Of a DNA stretch of 64,000 nt, positions 22,751 through 35,373 are shown piece by piece. The stretch's first letter is position 1, and the number at the start of each line of letters is the position of its first letter. The translations under genes were made by a program, and so were the position numbers. The stretch lies in the NCBI GenBank assembly GCA_036362985.1, contig JAYGXS010000005.1, positions 8,037,560 to 8,101,559 of the forward strand. Direction: 5' to 3'. The notes under the pieces are model-generated. The model worked only from the letters and a program-made list of their open reading frames with translations, made no database searches and was not told the DNA's origin. The DNA comes from Ligula intestinalis. Lineage: Eukaryota; Platyhelminthes; Cestoda; Diphyllobothriidea; Diphyllobothriidae.

Positions 22751-22948
22751 CCATTTAAATGTCTACAAGACAGCGTAGGACGCGTAGTTTCCGTTACCGG
22801 TCGCTCAAAGTTCATTGGGCTAGTTCTGTCAGGAAGGCAGGGGGAAAGGGTGAATGAATTTGTCAGTGGGCTACCTTTGTAGTTCGTTAGCTGTAGGTGA
22901 ATGTTCATCAACCAGTGCTACTATCTTGCAACCTAACTCAGCAAGGCT

Positions 22949-23110
22949 GGTGGCTCAATGGCTTGAGCATTCGACTCAGATAGGAAACTTCACGAGTCAG
23001 AGCCTTGGGTGGCGCAGTACTTGGTGTTGGCTGTGACTGCCTGATGATAGCTGCTGAGACAGAAACGGCTATTTGGGTCTTTCGCGTCTTTGTCAGCAAC
23101 ACTGTCACAA
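22949..23110 (+). mobile_element. tRNA-headed SINE copy
   Basis: TGGCTCAATGG (22954-22964) fits the pol III A box exactly, and GAGTCAGAGCC ~35 bases on is a diverged B box. A CTTGGTGTTGGCTGTGACTG stretch and a CTGATGATAGCT-CAGAAACGG tail follow, like the tails of the other copies. Expected to be transcribed by pol III and moved by a LINE. Confidence 0.6.
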
Positions 23111-26100
23111 AAGACCATCTTTAGTAGGGGGTCACCTCTTTTGCGTCCTTCTTTGCTCTCTTTTAATTGATTTGATCTCAGCATTCAATTTCACAGGGAA
23201 ATTGACTGACTAAAAATGTGCCTTTTCAGGTTGGCCGGGCGACCTGAACAAACGGGAAGATTGAAGAGGATTTTGTTATGATGACCCCATTAAGGTGGTA
23301 AGATGATCAAGGCAGCTCAATGTCACATTAACGGCTCCAGCTACGTGAAGGTTTACCTAGGGGTGAACTCACGTGCAACAATTTGTTTTGCTGTATTACT
23401 CATCGATTTTGCTCCGGCACTCGTCGAAGGGTGACTTACGCGCATGCACGCAGAATTGCGTGAGGCGGTAAGTTGATGTGAAGCCCTGACCCCCCCCCCC
23501 CCCCGCGGCGGCACTGCAACTAGATCACCTGCGTTGATAGAGTGGCGACATCCGTCGCCCCGGTACTGTTCCTGCAGCATACAACATTCTATCGAGAGTG
23601 TATACCGCATTTTGTTTTTTCTGGATGTGGCGGAACACATGACAGCTTGAGATAACTGCATTTACGGGAATAAAATTCCTTTTGTTTACACTTTCCAGGG
23701 TTGAGGCACGATTAAACAGGCACAAGTGGACTTTTCTAGAACATGGATTGCAGAAATTGGTTTGCAGACATGACTCAGCACAAATCTGTCTTTTTGGGAA
23801 AAACGGTTCACGGGACATTTTCTTTGTTTGCACAGATAGTAGAAAAAGTTCTTGTCAATTGTCCTCACCTCAGTTTAAACCACGTTAATCGTCGTAGGCC
23901 CATTGGATTTGGATTACTCAACATTAGGTCGTACGCGCATGATCGGAAGGAATAGACCCCAGTCTGTATCGAAAACAAGGGCAACTAAGCTCCCTATTAA
24001 GTTAGTAATCACACGCATGAGACATGATTATGGCAAGGAAGTTTAGTAGCTTTTTAATATTCCAAAACCTATTCCAGTTGGTTTTCAGGACACGAGTCAG
24101 AACTATCTCTTAGCAATTTTTAAATGCTCAAACAGATTACTACCATTTTTCCGACTTTGTTAGAATAGTTACGAATGCTGAAGTTATGAGCATTATCAGC
24201 AATCCTGATGACGAATAGAAATATTCAAACATAAAAAGTTCAAAGAACATGAGTATTGCCGTATTAAAAGCGAATGTTGGATCGTGTATTTGGTGAACTG
24301 TATGAAGGTTTACGTTGCCTTAGTAGGGTTAGTCCGGAGACTTTTATGTATTAAGCTGGCTGGTTCATGTCAATACATTGGTTTTTGCCTGACGAATATC
24401 CCTACTTTTCCCTACTTCGTTTGAATCCGAGAAGTCGTGCTCCGCAAGTTGACCATATAAAATAGCCATACGTCACCAAACAGATAAAACAAAATGGAGA
24501 TGACCATATGAATATAAGATGAACAGAAATATATAAATAAATTCTAATGACCTGATAGAAATGTCCGTTGAGCAACTGCTTGTACCATTTATGGCACACA
24601 AGACAACACTTGTTTTGATCAAGCTCTCTTTATTTGGAAGATTTCTCAGAATATTCGGTAAGTTTATTTGTCAATGGAAATATATTCGTGCCATTTCCAA
24701 TTATTTCTGCATTTTAACTTTATTTAAATAACGCTAACAAAACTGGAGATTGGTGCATGGATTCACTGGCGACTGCAAATAATCAAATTGAACTGTTTTT
24801 TACAATTTTAGGAAAACAAAATGCCCTTCAATTTCACTTGCAAATTATATTGTGTAGAACTTATGGGTTAAAAATAAAGACAAATAATTCCGGCTTTATA
24901 ATTTCCTCAAATATTGATGGTAAAAGCACATTTTTCAGAACAAAGATTTTTCGTGTTGGCTAGGAAAGTAAGGTGAAAATTCGACTCCATATCTATCAGT
25001 TACTTGTATAATATATCCAAATGCCGATCGGTAAAGAATGGTATGCACCTTCTATATGCTCTTCTGTACTGACCGTACAGCTACTATCAATGAGCGTGCG
25101 TTTCATTGTACTTTAACTTGCTCCAACAGAAAGCCTACAAGGCCCCACTATTGAGCCAAAGCCCCGCAAGCAAGACATGACGCCGCAGAGAATCAGCGAA
25201 GCACGTGTTTCGTGTGGTGAATTCTTCAGCGCAAAAAGTTGATTTATACCTGATCATTAGTATTGGCATACTTTGTTAGAAATTTGTTTTGTAAAAGCCT
25301 GTTATAATTTCCGCGCACGACCATCTTAGCCAACGCATGTTATTTTCTCAACAGAAAAATGGTATTTATTTATCCCACGAAAATAATTACGCGAGGTAGG
25401 ATCGGCTTTATTTTCAAAATAAAATTAATATTGCTTATTTGTTGCGTTAAAATTCTCTAATGCATAAAAAATTGTAGTTGGCTGATCCAATGAATATCGA
25501 CTATAGCAAGACATTCTTCGGTTTTGATTAATCATGTCTTCTAAGGCCAGCAGATTTAAGTTATCGTCTTAAACATCTCAATAAGGCAAGTTACCTACGC
25601 ATCATCCGGTGCACTTCATTTTGCACAATATCGCGTTCTTATGAAATAATTGCTGAACGTAGCAGCGTTAAGCAAAGGTACACAAGTGAAACTAACTCCA
25701 CAGCCAAAGATCGCCCAACTCAAAGCAGTGCTGAATCTATCCTAGTAAAATTATTTTGTGTCCAACGAAAGTATTGGGATCTGGGTAGCATTAAAACAAA
25801 TGTATTTCTCCAGAGAATTAAAAGACATTCTTATTTCGAAGCACTTACTGCACTTAAGGAGGTACTATTAGCATCATTATTTGTCATTACTCATTTATTT
25901 ACAGTATGGTGAGTCTTCCACGCAACTTTCAGAACTAAATTTAAATTCGTAGTTACGCGTATATTTGGACAGGTTATTTTGATCAACTGAGTAGGGCTAA
26001 TAATAATGAAATTTTTAGTTTCGAAACTTGCCCTCTTATTTAAAGTTATGGGGCAAAATAGGCGCTAATTTTGGCTTAATCATGAATAGTTTTATAGTGA

Positions 26101-26970
26101 AGGATTTTCAGAGGCTATAAGGTACGACAGAATCAAGCTATATATTAATATGCATTGTGCTATTGAATAATTCTGGAATGAGTAAAAAGTCCAAAAATTA
26201 TCCCTTACAGAACTGGAAAAATTGTTGGAATTTGCTCAAATGGAATCGAAGCCCGTTTTGAGGAATCTTATTGATTTTTCGAAAAAAATTGCAAAAATTT
26301 AATATTTAAACGTCAAATGGAAGCGCAATCTATCAATCAAGACACCGAAAACGATCGAAATGATGTCAGACTTTATAGGGCAATATTCATTGCATTGTCA
26401 TCCACTAACGGTTATGCATACAAATACGTTGATGAAGGAAAATTTCATTTTATAACAAAAAATGATTAAATTATGATTTCAACTTACAAAGAGATTTAAA
26501 TTTATTGTTAGAATTTATAGCTATTTTACGTCTACGGAACTTGGACATTATCGTGAAAATTTTATTTTTCTTTTGAATCAGGTAGTTCTTCTCATAGTTC
26601 TTTTAAGTACTTCCTATGGCAAACGCTGTTATTTCTATGTTTTCGATAATGCCTTCACGCCGGTATGCGAGTAATTATCAAACTTAACAAACTAAGGCAT
26701 GTTGCATGCATCACTAGCCATACTGTAGTTTCCTCGAGAAGTCTGAGTCATGCGCGGTGAAACTTGTTTTTCGGGGAAGGGGGCAATGTGCATTGACATT
26801 TAGTCAGTTATTGAGCTCCGCGGAGTGTTTTTGTCCCCTTTCCAGATGGAGACGAAAAAGAAGAACATGTTGAAACTAGCCTGTGTCCATTATCTAAGCT
26901 ATCGGTGGATGAGTTAGTAGTTCTATGTCAGTGAGTGTATGCGAGTGGGCGTGCGCTGCACACGAGTTCG
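23111..26970. other. No gene recognised; 15-base C run at 23490-23504
   Basis: Largely AT-rich, low-copy sequence. A short frame near 23.88-23.95 kb (RRRPIGFGLLNIRS) loosely recalls LINE endonuclease N-termini but is too short to call. Nothing else could be supported. Confidence 0.4.
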
Positions 26971-26973
26971 TTT

Positions 26974-27087
26974 TGACCAATAGGAGCTGCAAATCGGTCC
27001 AACTTCGTTGAACCCTAAGATGGTGCTGCTATAAATACCTTCGTTTTTAGAAGTAAGGTATGACTTGACGAGCTTTGTGGACGCAGG
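26974..27087 (+). promoter_or_regulatory. Candidate promoter: CCAAT and TATAAATA with a donor site
   Basis: CCAAT (26978-26982) lies ~50 bases before TATAAATA (27030-27037). A transcription start would be expected near 27060. CGCAG/GTAAGT at 27082-27092 is a consensus 5' splice site. An exon 27060-27086 could be spliced to the EF-hand exon at 28888: the phase would fit a frame reading LTSFVDA into VATDTFKAM. That frame lacks an ATG, because the local ATG (27060-27062) is in another frame and stops after two codons. The link is inference. Confidence 0.35.
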
Positions 27088-27639
27088 TAAGTGGCCTTTT
27101 GTGAATATATGCATAGCTCTATCCTCGTTCTTTCGTATTCGCTATAGTTATTTAATCAAACAGTTGACAATTTAAAGGTCGACGAACGAACCACCAATTG
27201 TGGCCGAGAAAGTGCTAAGAGAATGCTCAGCAGTTTCTAATGATTTCACCGAGATAGTGTAGGAGGCGTTCATTCTAGGATTCAAATTGAAATGCCTGCA
27301 ATATGTTGTCAAACGACAATGCATTTTCATTTCGATACATTTATGCTTTGCAATATCGGCATTTCACGAGGCATAATTATTATTGTGTTACGTTCTTTGA
27401 GAATATATAATGTGACCTGTGTAAATTTCACAGTCTGTTTCCCTCTGATCGTCGTCAGACAAATGGGTGAGGTAGGAAGAAAGTTAACTTTAAAAGTTGT
27501 CTAACGGTAGATTATATGGTTAATTTTTTTCATACATCCCTCCTTTGTCTGATGGCGAGTTTGGGGTAAGGCTATAGTAGACTTCATCTATTAATATATC
27601 TACTTATATATTTTTATAAGGTTGAACCGAAAAAGCCAA

Positions 27640-27770
27640 ATGTGACTGAAATTGCCATTTTTGATGCATTAGCCATCATCAGCCACTCCTACCGAGTCAT
27701 AGGGTTGGAGCACCCTTAACTTCATCAGTGTGCCCCGTAGCACTATATGCAACATTGGTAATAGAAGCGA
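27640..27770 (-). repeat. SINE-family fragment, diverged
   Basis: On the minus strand ACTCGGTAGGAGTGGCTGATG and ATGGCTAATGCATC, then AAAATGGC, match the tail order of the SINE copies in this window (GGCTGATGACGGCTAATAAG, then GAAATGGCC). The head is not clear. Confidence 0.4.
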
Positions 27771-28887
27771 AGATGAGCGGCCTCGAACATTAATGAGAAT
27801 GAAAAACGTTCAGGGGAACAGCACTTTCTAAGTAGGGCTAAATCACTATGATGAGAAGTACGATGCAGAGCCATAACTCCCCATTGTGGACCTTGCTTTC
27901 CTCTTTTCTCCTTGCGCAACTGCTAGTTCTCTAGCCTAGAGCGAGTATTGATTTGTGCAGCTTAATGTCACCATGTGGCTGAATAATCCGGTTTAATCGT
28001 TTGAAAAGTGTTCATTTAAGCAGTGACCATTTGCACGTTCAGAGACTACAAGATGTCATGCTGTTTTTAGACTAGTCTCCACATTAGGGCCGTCCAAGCT
28101 AGGTCTGTCGAGGCTGATCGTTTCAGACAGACAAACTTAAACCCCAGATTTATTTACTAATTATCAATTTTATCACGAGATTTATTTGCCACTCATTGCT
28201 TGATACGTATGTGATACAGGCAAACCTTCAAGTAAAAAACGGTCAAACATTCCGCGTTTAAACTAAGCTATTGTAGATTTCGCTGGTAACGTCTATGTCA
28301 CATATTTGGTAAAATTATTTTTTTTAAATTCCCCTTCCATCTCGCTTTTAACTTTAGATTACAAACTAACCAAGATGAGGTGGGTTTTAGTGTTTTGACA
28401 TATTCTCAACAACGTGTGACGAATAGATTTACATGAATAGCTTTACAAATAGCTTTACATGGACATCGAACCCGATGGTGAAACGCACGCATGGTGTTTT
28501 ATCAAAAATTGAATTTCAACCTTCTCTTTGAAATAAGCGAATGCAACTTTCTTGGTTAAATGGCGAAGCTTAATAATAATCTTTGTTTATTGCGCTCATG
28601 ATATAAACACTTTTCCTCGCAAAAGAAATCGTTTGAACTGTTAATTGCCCCCAGTTTCGATGAGTGTTCTTTAGAAAATATTTAACTTTTTAGAATTATT
28701 CATATTGTGTTGGCAACTTACGTATAATCTTTGAACTCAGTTTAAACAGACATTCCATGAATAAGATTATTATTTAGATTAACGTCAAACTATGACACAG
28801 AGACAAGTATGCAAAACTTAGCTTCTAAAGTATTTTCAGTTATTGACCTCCCTTAATATTATGACAGTCATGGAAACGTAAATCAAG
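27771..28887. other. Probable intron or intergenic DNA, no motif
   Basis: No exon or repeat recognised. If the promoter at 27.0 kb belongs to the EF-hand gene, this is its first intron. Confidence 0.3.
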
Positions 28888-29087
28888 TCGCGACGGACAC
28901 CTTCAAAGCCATGGATACCGACAAATCTGGATCAATAAGTTTCGCTGAGTTCAAGGTCGCCATGGAAAAAGAAGCCAAGAATGGCAAGGTCGATGAGAAG
29001 AATCTTCGAGCCTTCTTTGACAAACTTGACACTGATAAGAACGGTGAATTAAGCCTCGCAGAACTTTCAAAAGCCTTCAATAAGTAG
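28888..29087 (+). CDS. Small EF-hand calcium-binding protein, last exon
   Basis: The open frame from 28888 to the TAG at 29085-29087 gives ~66 residues with two EF-hands. The loops are DTDKSGSISFAE and DTDKNGELSLAE, each with Asp at 1 and 3, Ser or Asn at 5, Gly at 6 and Glu at 12, so both should bind calcium. The flanking helices read TFKAM and FKVAMEKEA for hand 1, NLRAFFDKL and LSKAFNK for hand 2. The size resembles the ~8 kDa two-EF-hand proteins known from flatworms; membership is inference. An in-frame stop lies just upstream, and the AG at 28886-28887 is the likely acceptor, so the start is on another exon. Poly(A) signal at 29142. Confidence 0.85.
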
Positions 29088-29141
29088 ACTTGCTTTCTTC
29101 ATAAAATATTTCTTTGCCAACATTTGTTTGTATTTCTTTAT

Positions 29142-29147
29142 AATAAA
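29142..29147 (+). terminator. Poly(A) signal AATAAA
   Basis: AATAAA 55 bases after the stop of the EF-hand frame, in a T-rich context, which fits a short 3' untranslated region. Confidence 0.7.
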
Positions 29148-29582
29148 TTGTAACTGAACAGCTCATCGCCTTCGTTGTCTGGGAACTTACTGGCTCTGTG
29201 TTCTAAATGCTGGCTTCGAAGGAAGATAATATGAACTATAGGTGCTTGCGGGTTTAACATCACTATCACATTCTCCATTATCATTGTCCACATAATTTTT
29301 TATCACCATACTGATCCTCGTCACTGACATCAAAAGCAATATACCCTTGGCGAAAGCTTATGCAGTTCGAACACAATTGCCTTGCAGAAGCCTGGTTACG
29401 AATTAGTCGCCCTTTTCCACTTCATTGGTGTCGATTTTGGTTTGATTGCTGTGTTCTTCTACATCATCGCATGTCATGAGCTTGGAGTTAATTGATGAAT
29501 TTAGGGCTAGGCTGTTCCAGGACAAAAGTTGCAGCAGCTTACAGGACACCTGATCGTAACCAACTGCTCGAAATTTGATTCA

Positions 29583-29750
29583 TCAAACTCCTCGGGGAGG
29601 TTTTGATCGGAGTTTAACAATTCTCCACTTCGCCGAGACATTCCTCTTTTCGAACGCACGCTGGTTCCGCGTAAACGCAGACTTGACGGGTCCTCCATTG
29701 GAAGTGGCTGTTTCGGTCGCTTGAGCTGAGTTTGCGGAATTATTGGACAT
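29583..29750 (-). CDS. Possible small exon or ORF, unknown function
   Basis: On the minus strand TTCTAG, a usable acceptor, is directly followed by ATG and 55 codons to a TGA. The start reads MSNNSANSAQATETATSNGG and is followed by a basic part (NQRAFEKRNVSAKWR). The Ser/Asn/Thr-rich start and basic remainder look like protein rather than random sequence. I do not recognise it. A second minus frame (29507-29698) overlaps it in another phase. It could be a true short protein, an N-terminal exon or chance. Confidence 0.25.
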   Translation of the reverse strand: MSNNSANSAQATETATSNGGPVKSAFTRNQRAFEKRNVSAKWRIVKLRSKPPRGV

Positions 29751-31640
29751 CTAGAAGCGTTTATAAGTATTTTATATATGAGGCTGCTGGTCAGACATTG
29801 AGCCTTTCTGGCTCAATTTACCTTTTAACCATCTTGTCACCCATTTGGCCGGATTATTCGGAACTCGAACGTTGACGTTTGGCGTAGGATAGTTAAATTA
29901 GGGCAGCATGCGTCACACATTTATCTGGTAGCAATTAAATAATTATCTGTTTTCTAAGGTCAAGAAGCACGAGTCATAATGACCAGCAGTAAGTGCAACT
30001 TCGACAATTTGAGTATCAAAACTATACTGAGGCCCCATTAACGCTGAGATAATGCATGAGTTATGCAAGTGTTTGGATTAGGTTACGGACATGGCTCCTA
30101 TATCACGCAATATTCGAAAGTTGCTTAAAATTGATAATCACTCTAATACAATATAAAGTAGGGTTGTAAACGTGATTAACGTGCAGCTTAATCTCATGTC
30201 ACTTCGGTCACGACAGGATGCCGGCTTTTGAACAAACTTCGTTGTGGCCGCTTACAAAATTTACGTTCTGTCGAATATAAACCGTCGAAAGCGCCAAAGA
30301 TTCTACCATTCCTCACATTAGGTATTGCACATGTGATCACGAACGTTAAGCTCGCTCAGTCATTGAGAATAATGGCCACTAATCTCCCTACTAAGTTCGT
30401 TATCCCGCATGTAAGAAGACCGTTTTAACTGGGCGGTACAACAGCCGTCAACAATCTCGCAACTTTTGCCAACTGCTTCTCGGGAAACGAATTTGACACG
30501 ATTTAAGTAATTTTAAAATGCACAAGCGACTTTCAGAGAGAGAAAGACAACTGGAGAGAAATACGCACCCAAAATTTTAAGCAAAAATTGGCTTTATTCA
30601 TTCACGGGCCCAATCACCAAAAGACTGAAGAATCTAGAGGTTTACTTAAAATAACCATCTGATATAGAGACAGATGCAATATCAGCTTCTGGATTTCCAT
30701 TTTTTTACATATGAGGTTGCGTGCTAAGAAGGACAGTACAGAATGTTCGTATTCCGATGTACAGTAAAACATATCGAAAAAGCCTTGGCGCGTAGTACGG
30801 AAAGAATTCTTAGACAGTAATTTAGAGTGAAGGGGATGAGCAACCTCATCGGGAATTCAATCAGCGAATTTCTTGGCCCCTGTATTATAATGTCAGTTAA
30901 AGAAGTACGAGAAGCACTGGCAACTGAAGACAACATTAGGAGGATAAGTTCAAAAATCAAAAGAATATTTTTCAAGCAAGGCTAAAAACTAACTACCAAC
31001 AGTACATGATGAGGTGGAATTTAGCAATCTACAAATCGCCAGATTGGGGGTTGAGGTGTGTTTAAGGAATTCAACCGATCGATATAGTTGGCTGTGTTGA
31101 CAGAACTAGTAATACTGAAGTTATTGGGATTTTTAAATAATCCCAATGGTGCATAAAAATTTGCGAATGCGAAACATTTTATAAATCGAAGGAAATCCTC
31201 CCTCAAAATATTAATTTTAAAGAAACCGAAGAACATGGCTGCATAATTTCTGCAAAAAAAATGATAACAGCACTGCAAATTGACTTGGAAAAATACAATT
31301 GTGCCAATAGCCAGAGCATTCACTCTGAAGATGGATAGATGAGATGACTATCCGAAACATCGTATAAAAGAATAAACCTGTCCCGGTGAACGCCGTATTT
31401 TCTTCTGACTCACCATCCGGTGATTGAATTCCCACTTCTATTACGGTCAAGCAGAGGATGTTATCTTTAAAGCTCTCATTTAACCGTGTATTTTTGATCT
31501 TCGATGAAGATTCACGTTGCTATAATATTGTTAGTTCAGAGTATTTTATGTGGTTGATTGGCTGTCCCAAGTCAACGCACTGGCGATTACCTGGTACATA
31601 TTCAAACTTCTGCCAGTACTAGCACACCGTTCTATTTGTG
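29751..31640. other. No gene recognised
   Basis: AT-rich sequence. Frames at 30228-30428 plus, 30724-30975 minus and 31021-31323 minus lack motifs. Confidence 0.4.
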
Positions 31641-31750
31641 AATCAGCCAGTCATACCCAACCCCAAGTGGTACGCCATCTGACGCTCGAACTCATGAGCT
31701 TTCCTAACAGATTTTAACGCTCTAACTATTGAGCCACCAGCTCCCTATCT
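31641..31750 (-). mobile_element. tRNA-headed SINE copy
   Basis: On the minus strand TGGCTCAATAGTTAGAGCG provides an A box (TGGCTCAATAG), and GAGTTCGAGCG ~30 bases on is a good B box. CACTTGGGGTTGGGTATGAC and TGGCTGATTCAC follow, the same body as at 22.95, 39.65 and 56.8 kb. Confidence 0.7.
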
Positions 31751-32089
31751 TGCTGGTTTAGATCGAAAGTTATTGGCATTCTTTGGTGGATGTTCATGGA
31801 CTGCTGACGGAAGTCACTTGTCCCAATATGCCTTGGGTCTAATTTCTAGGACTGTGACAGCAGCCGTAGGGGCTTGTAGTCTAGGCGCATACTGTTGTTG
31901 TCAACGACAAGAAGGACGCTTAAAACGCGCCAGTCGTATTTGCAAGGCCAAGGATGAAGAAATTACCATCATAGGCTCGCTTGTCTTTGCCGGCAATGCT
32001 ATCTACCTAGGCTGCCAGCCACTATGTAGCTGGTGAGCGCCCTAGCAATAAGGTCTAAGGCAGAGCCGAACAAGTGAATTTGTTAGCAG
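31751..32089. repeat. Repeat sequence related to the 22.6 kb fragment
   Basis: TTGTCTTTGCCGGCAATGCT (31980-31999) matches the minus strand at 22.65 kb. An open frame (31773-32036) crosses it but has no domain. Read as repeat. Confidence 0.35.
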
Positions 32090-32420
32090 TGACTAGTGAC
32101 TAGCGCCATACGAAGGCACTAGTGAATGCTTGTAGTGACTTGTTCAATTTGACGTGTACTGGTGAGCGCTTGCTGCTTCCGGCCTCTGGAATAGCCAATC
32201 ACAGGCCGACTCAGAGAGAACTACGTATGGCTTCAGACACCGTCCGCTGGCGTACGGTTATGCGGACATCTGACAGTAAATTTCCAACTGTCTTTTCATT
32301 CTCTACAGAATATTCTTTTCCTTCTACTCTGGCCTACCATCACTGCTCTTCTCTTAAGGAACCGGGCCTGAAGATCGCAGTTGCCAGTGCTTAACTCAAT
32401 TCATCCCCTGCGGTTAGGGC
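32090..32420 (-). mobile_element. LTR-like gypsy remnant
   Basis: Around 32300-32380 a run of ACAGAATATTC, CCTTCTACTCTGGC, then AAGGAACCGGGCCTGAAG and TCGCAG parallels 9550-9635 in the 3' part of the gypsy element (GGAACCGGGCCTGAAAGTTC). It is clearly diverged from both gypsy copies, so it is an older insertion or another subfamily. Possibly a solo LTR, but its edges are not visible. Confidence 0.45.
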
Positions 32421-32604
32421 ACGTGAAATATCGACGAAGAATAGGGAGACGGGAATGAAGACTTTTGTCTTATTAGGCAAAATCAGCAAATCGTTGCCAC
32501 TGGCAATTTTGCAGCAACTGGAGTGACTACGTGCTATACCCTGAACGGTGATCGTCCGCCTACGATATTTAATAATTTCGGGCATTACTCTTGTGCAAAT
32601 GGAC

Positions 32605-32680
32605 CCGTAGCTCATGAGTAGAGCGTTGGATGCTATGGCGAAATACCCCGTTTTTTAACTCCAGTTTGTCCGTACACAGG
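32605..32680 (+). repeat. tRNA-like SINE head
   Basis: GTAGCTCATGAGTAGAGCG resembles a tRNA D-arm with near A box, followed by TTGGATGCTATGG. No B box of quality follows and no cloverleaf closes, so it is a SINE head rather than a tRNA gene. Confidence 0.35.
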
Positions 32681-33807
32681 ATTGGATGTAACTGGCTGAC
32701 AATAGTAACTAAGTGTACTTGGTGGACGTGCTGTACGTTGTGCGAAAAATATAGTGTTTATAGGAAATCCATGATATTAAGTGTAATACCCTTTAGAATA
32801 TACCTAATGCTCAAATTTATTTAATAAAAGCTGAGAAGGATTATCATATATCATGTGAATAAACGTGTTTGATTCACACTGCCAGAATCCACTTTAATTT
32901 TAAAGCTCTATGAAATAAAATACCATTTTTTCTCTCGGATAAAAAGGATACCATTTAGGGTGCCTAACAAATCGCAACTCGTCATATACAGAAACTCCTT
33001 CTTTAAACTCTTTGATAAGGACAACGTACGTTAACCTTAAATAAGCTATATTGCCTTACATGAAAAAGCTTTAAGCTACTTCGCAGGTCAACATCCAAAC
33101 TATACTACTAAATAAATAGCTTAAATTAGAATTTACTAAAATCAAATGAGAATGGCAAAAACGGCACAACATTTTTAAAGTCTGTCGATCCTGCAGGCTC
33201 GTATCTTCGAGCTCTGAGCATTACTATTTCACTGTAAACTGTATTATCTGGTGATTTAAAAGAAAATCGAGGATAAATAACTCGTTTTCAAGACAACCAG
33301 TTCCCTCGTGAATATTTTCGGCAAAGCTTTTTTTTAGGAAAAAGATAGTTTATGCTGTTTTAAAAAGGATATAACGATTGTATTCTCTGCACAGAGCCAT
33401 TGTTTACCTATTCGCAAATCTTATCGTCTATTCTTCTTTTAGGGTACCAATGCGATGTCTAAAAGAAGGTAATTGACTATGTCTAGACCATCTAATGTAA
33501 TATTTAGATGATGTTGAAAGGGTGAAATTATCTGCTGGAGAAAGTAATTTCAAAATGAACCGTGGTAAATACAGTGTTTAGCGTTGGCAATATTTTTGAG
33601 AAAGCACATGTGAATGCCTCCAACTCGAACGTTCCCTATATTCTGAAAATACAATCTTGTTGAGAAGGTTACTTTTTATCGTTAGTTTTCATCAACAGGG
33701 ACAGAAGACTGTTAAATTTCTTACAGGATCCTCTGCTGTTTCATACAAGTAAAAAAGCTTGAAAAGCACGGTCATCGGTCAAATTTAATATGCCATTTCA
33801 CAGATAA
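32681..33807. other. No gene recognised
   Basis: AT-rich sequence with no recognisable coding motif on either strand. Confidence 0.4.
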
Positions 33808-34959
33808 TCAACTAGTTACCTTGAGTCAACATTCACATTTATTGCGCAGTATCTGCGTCGGTGATTTGATCACTCCTGTGACAAAACAAACACTGGTCTT
33901 CCATATCTTAGTACGATTCTGATATCAATGGTTCTTCAAATTATAACGTATTAAAAGGACATGGAGGTTGTCTAATTTCCCCAAGACTGACAAAATGTTT
34001 TTATTACAATCTCTATATGATTATCTTCCAAACAACTAAACTGAGGGAAGGCAATGACACTTGCTCCTGCAGAGAGGAAGAAAATGCTAGCGCTCCTTGT
34101 GGTGATTGATCAGTCCCGCGCTTTCAAGGTGCCCAAATATTGCGGCACTATCCAAAGCAGAGTCCAAGAGGGACTGTAGCTTGAAGAAGGCAATCGATTA
34201 TGGAATCTCACACTAGAATCACGTCAAGATAAGCCGAGCCCCATACCCTGGATATGCCGAAATCAACTCCTAACAGCGTCTAGTAAAAAACAATGATAGG
34301 AGTAAGATGTCCGCTATTTATACATAATACAAACCAGTTGAGGTGTTGCACGTAACAATTTATACACCAACTTAAACAGTAAGCGATAAATGCAAATTTC
34401 AGAAATGCGTAACCAATATAATTAGTTTGTAGGAGCCTGCTCCCCCCCCCCCAGTGCTGCCAGTCAATCAATTTTTGGTGCATCGCTGATTACTGGTCCA
34501 CACTGGACTTGCCTCGCCATTTGTGATGACTGATCCTCGAAGCATGAATTGGCACTCAATTCACTTAATCAGTTAATCCATTTTGCGTACCGCTGATTAC
34601 TGATATGCGCCGGATTTGTTGTTAGTGATGGCAGAACCAGACTTAACATTTAGCCTATTCACTTGGCCATTCGCCCCGCTTCTCATGGTCGAATTCCCGT
34701 CTAGGCCAAGCCAACCCTTCTGTTCTCTCTTCTTCCACTTATTCTGTACAGAATAAAATATCCTTCTACCTTGGCTTCCAAGACTTCAATCTTCTTCTTA
34801 GGAACCGGGCCTGAAAGTTCGCAGTAGCTAGGGTTCAACCGGCTTAGCTTTAACTCCTTTTGCGATAAGTCTATAAAGTTGTGTACAAATGAAATATCGA
34901 CAAAGTCTTCAATAAATGCAAGTAAGGACTACCACCGTACCCCCAGCCTAGATCGAAAG

Positions 34960-35373
34960 CTAGCGTAAAGCGATACCGAAGGTAAATGCAGTGCTAGAAC
35001 ATTTAAGTGATAAAACGGTCGATAGAACGGACAAGACGACCGCTACATGAACTGCGACTGCCAATGGCATCAGAAAATTCAGTTTCAAGGTGGTGGAGCT
35101 GGGAGCCGGTAGAGAAGGTGGATTAGAGGCTAGGAGAGGTTGAGAAACACGGAGAAGAGGGGCAGCACAGTGTTGTCCATGAGGCAATTTCGTCGGCTCC
35201 TCGTCGACAGCAGCCTTGACTCGATCGACACTGACCGCGTCCTCCTTGTTACCACGAACGATCCGGCAAGTCTTGGCGTTGCGTGGGATAACGTGGAACT
35301 GTCCTTCGTAGGGTGGTTCCAGTGGTTTTCGCACGTGGTCACATCGAAAATGAACATTGGTGCAATTGCTCAA
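34960..35373 (-). pseudogene. Gypsy integrase C-terminus, copy 2
   Basis: Identical at the protein level to 9763-10176 (CDHVRKPLEPPYEG...VSVDRVKAA). Confidence 0.85.

Noticed and set aside
23870..23955. LINE endonuclease N-terminus (FGLLNIRS)
   Set aside because: One short motif only; the following sequence has stops and no further endonuclease blocks.
28883..29080. 65-codon minus frame over the EF-hand exon
   Set aside because: Shadow of the plus-strand EF-hand frame, which has two canonical calcium loops.
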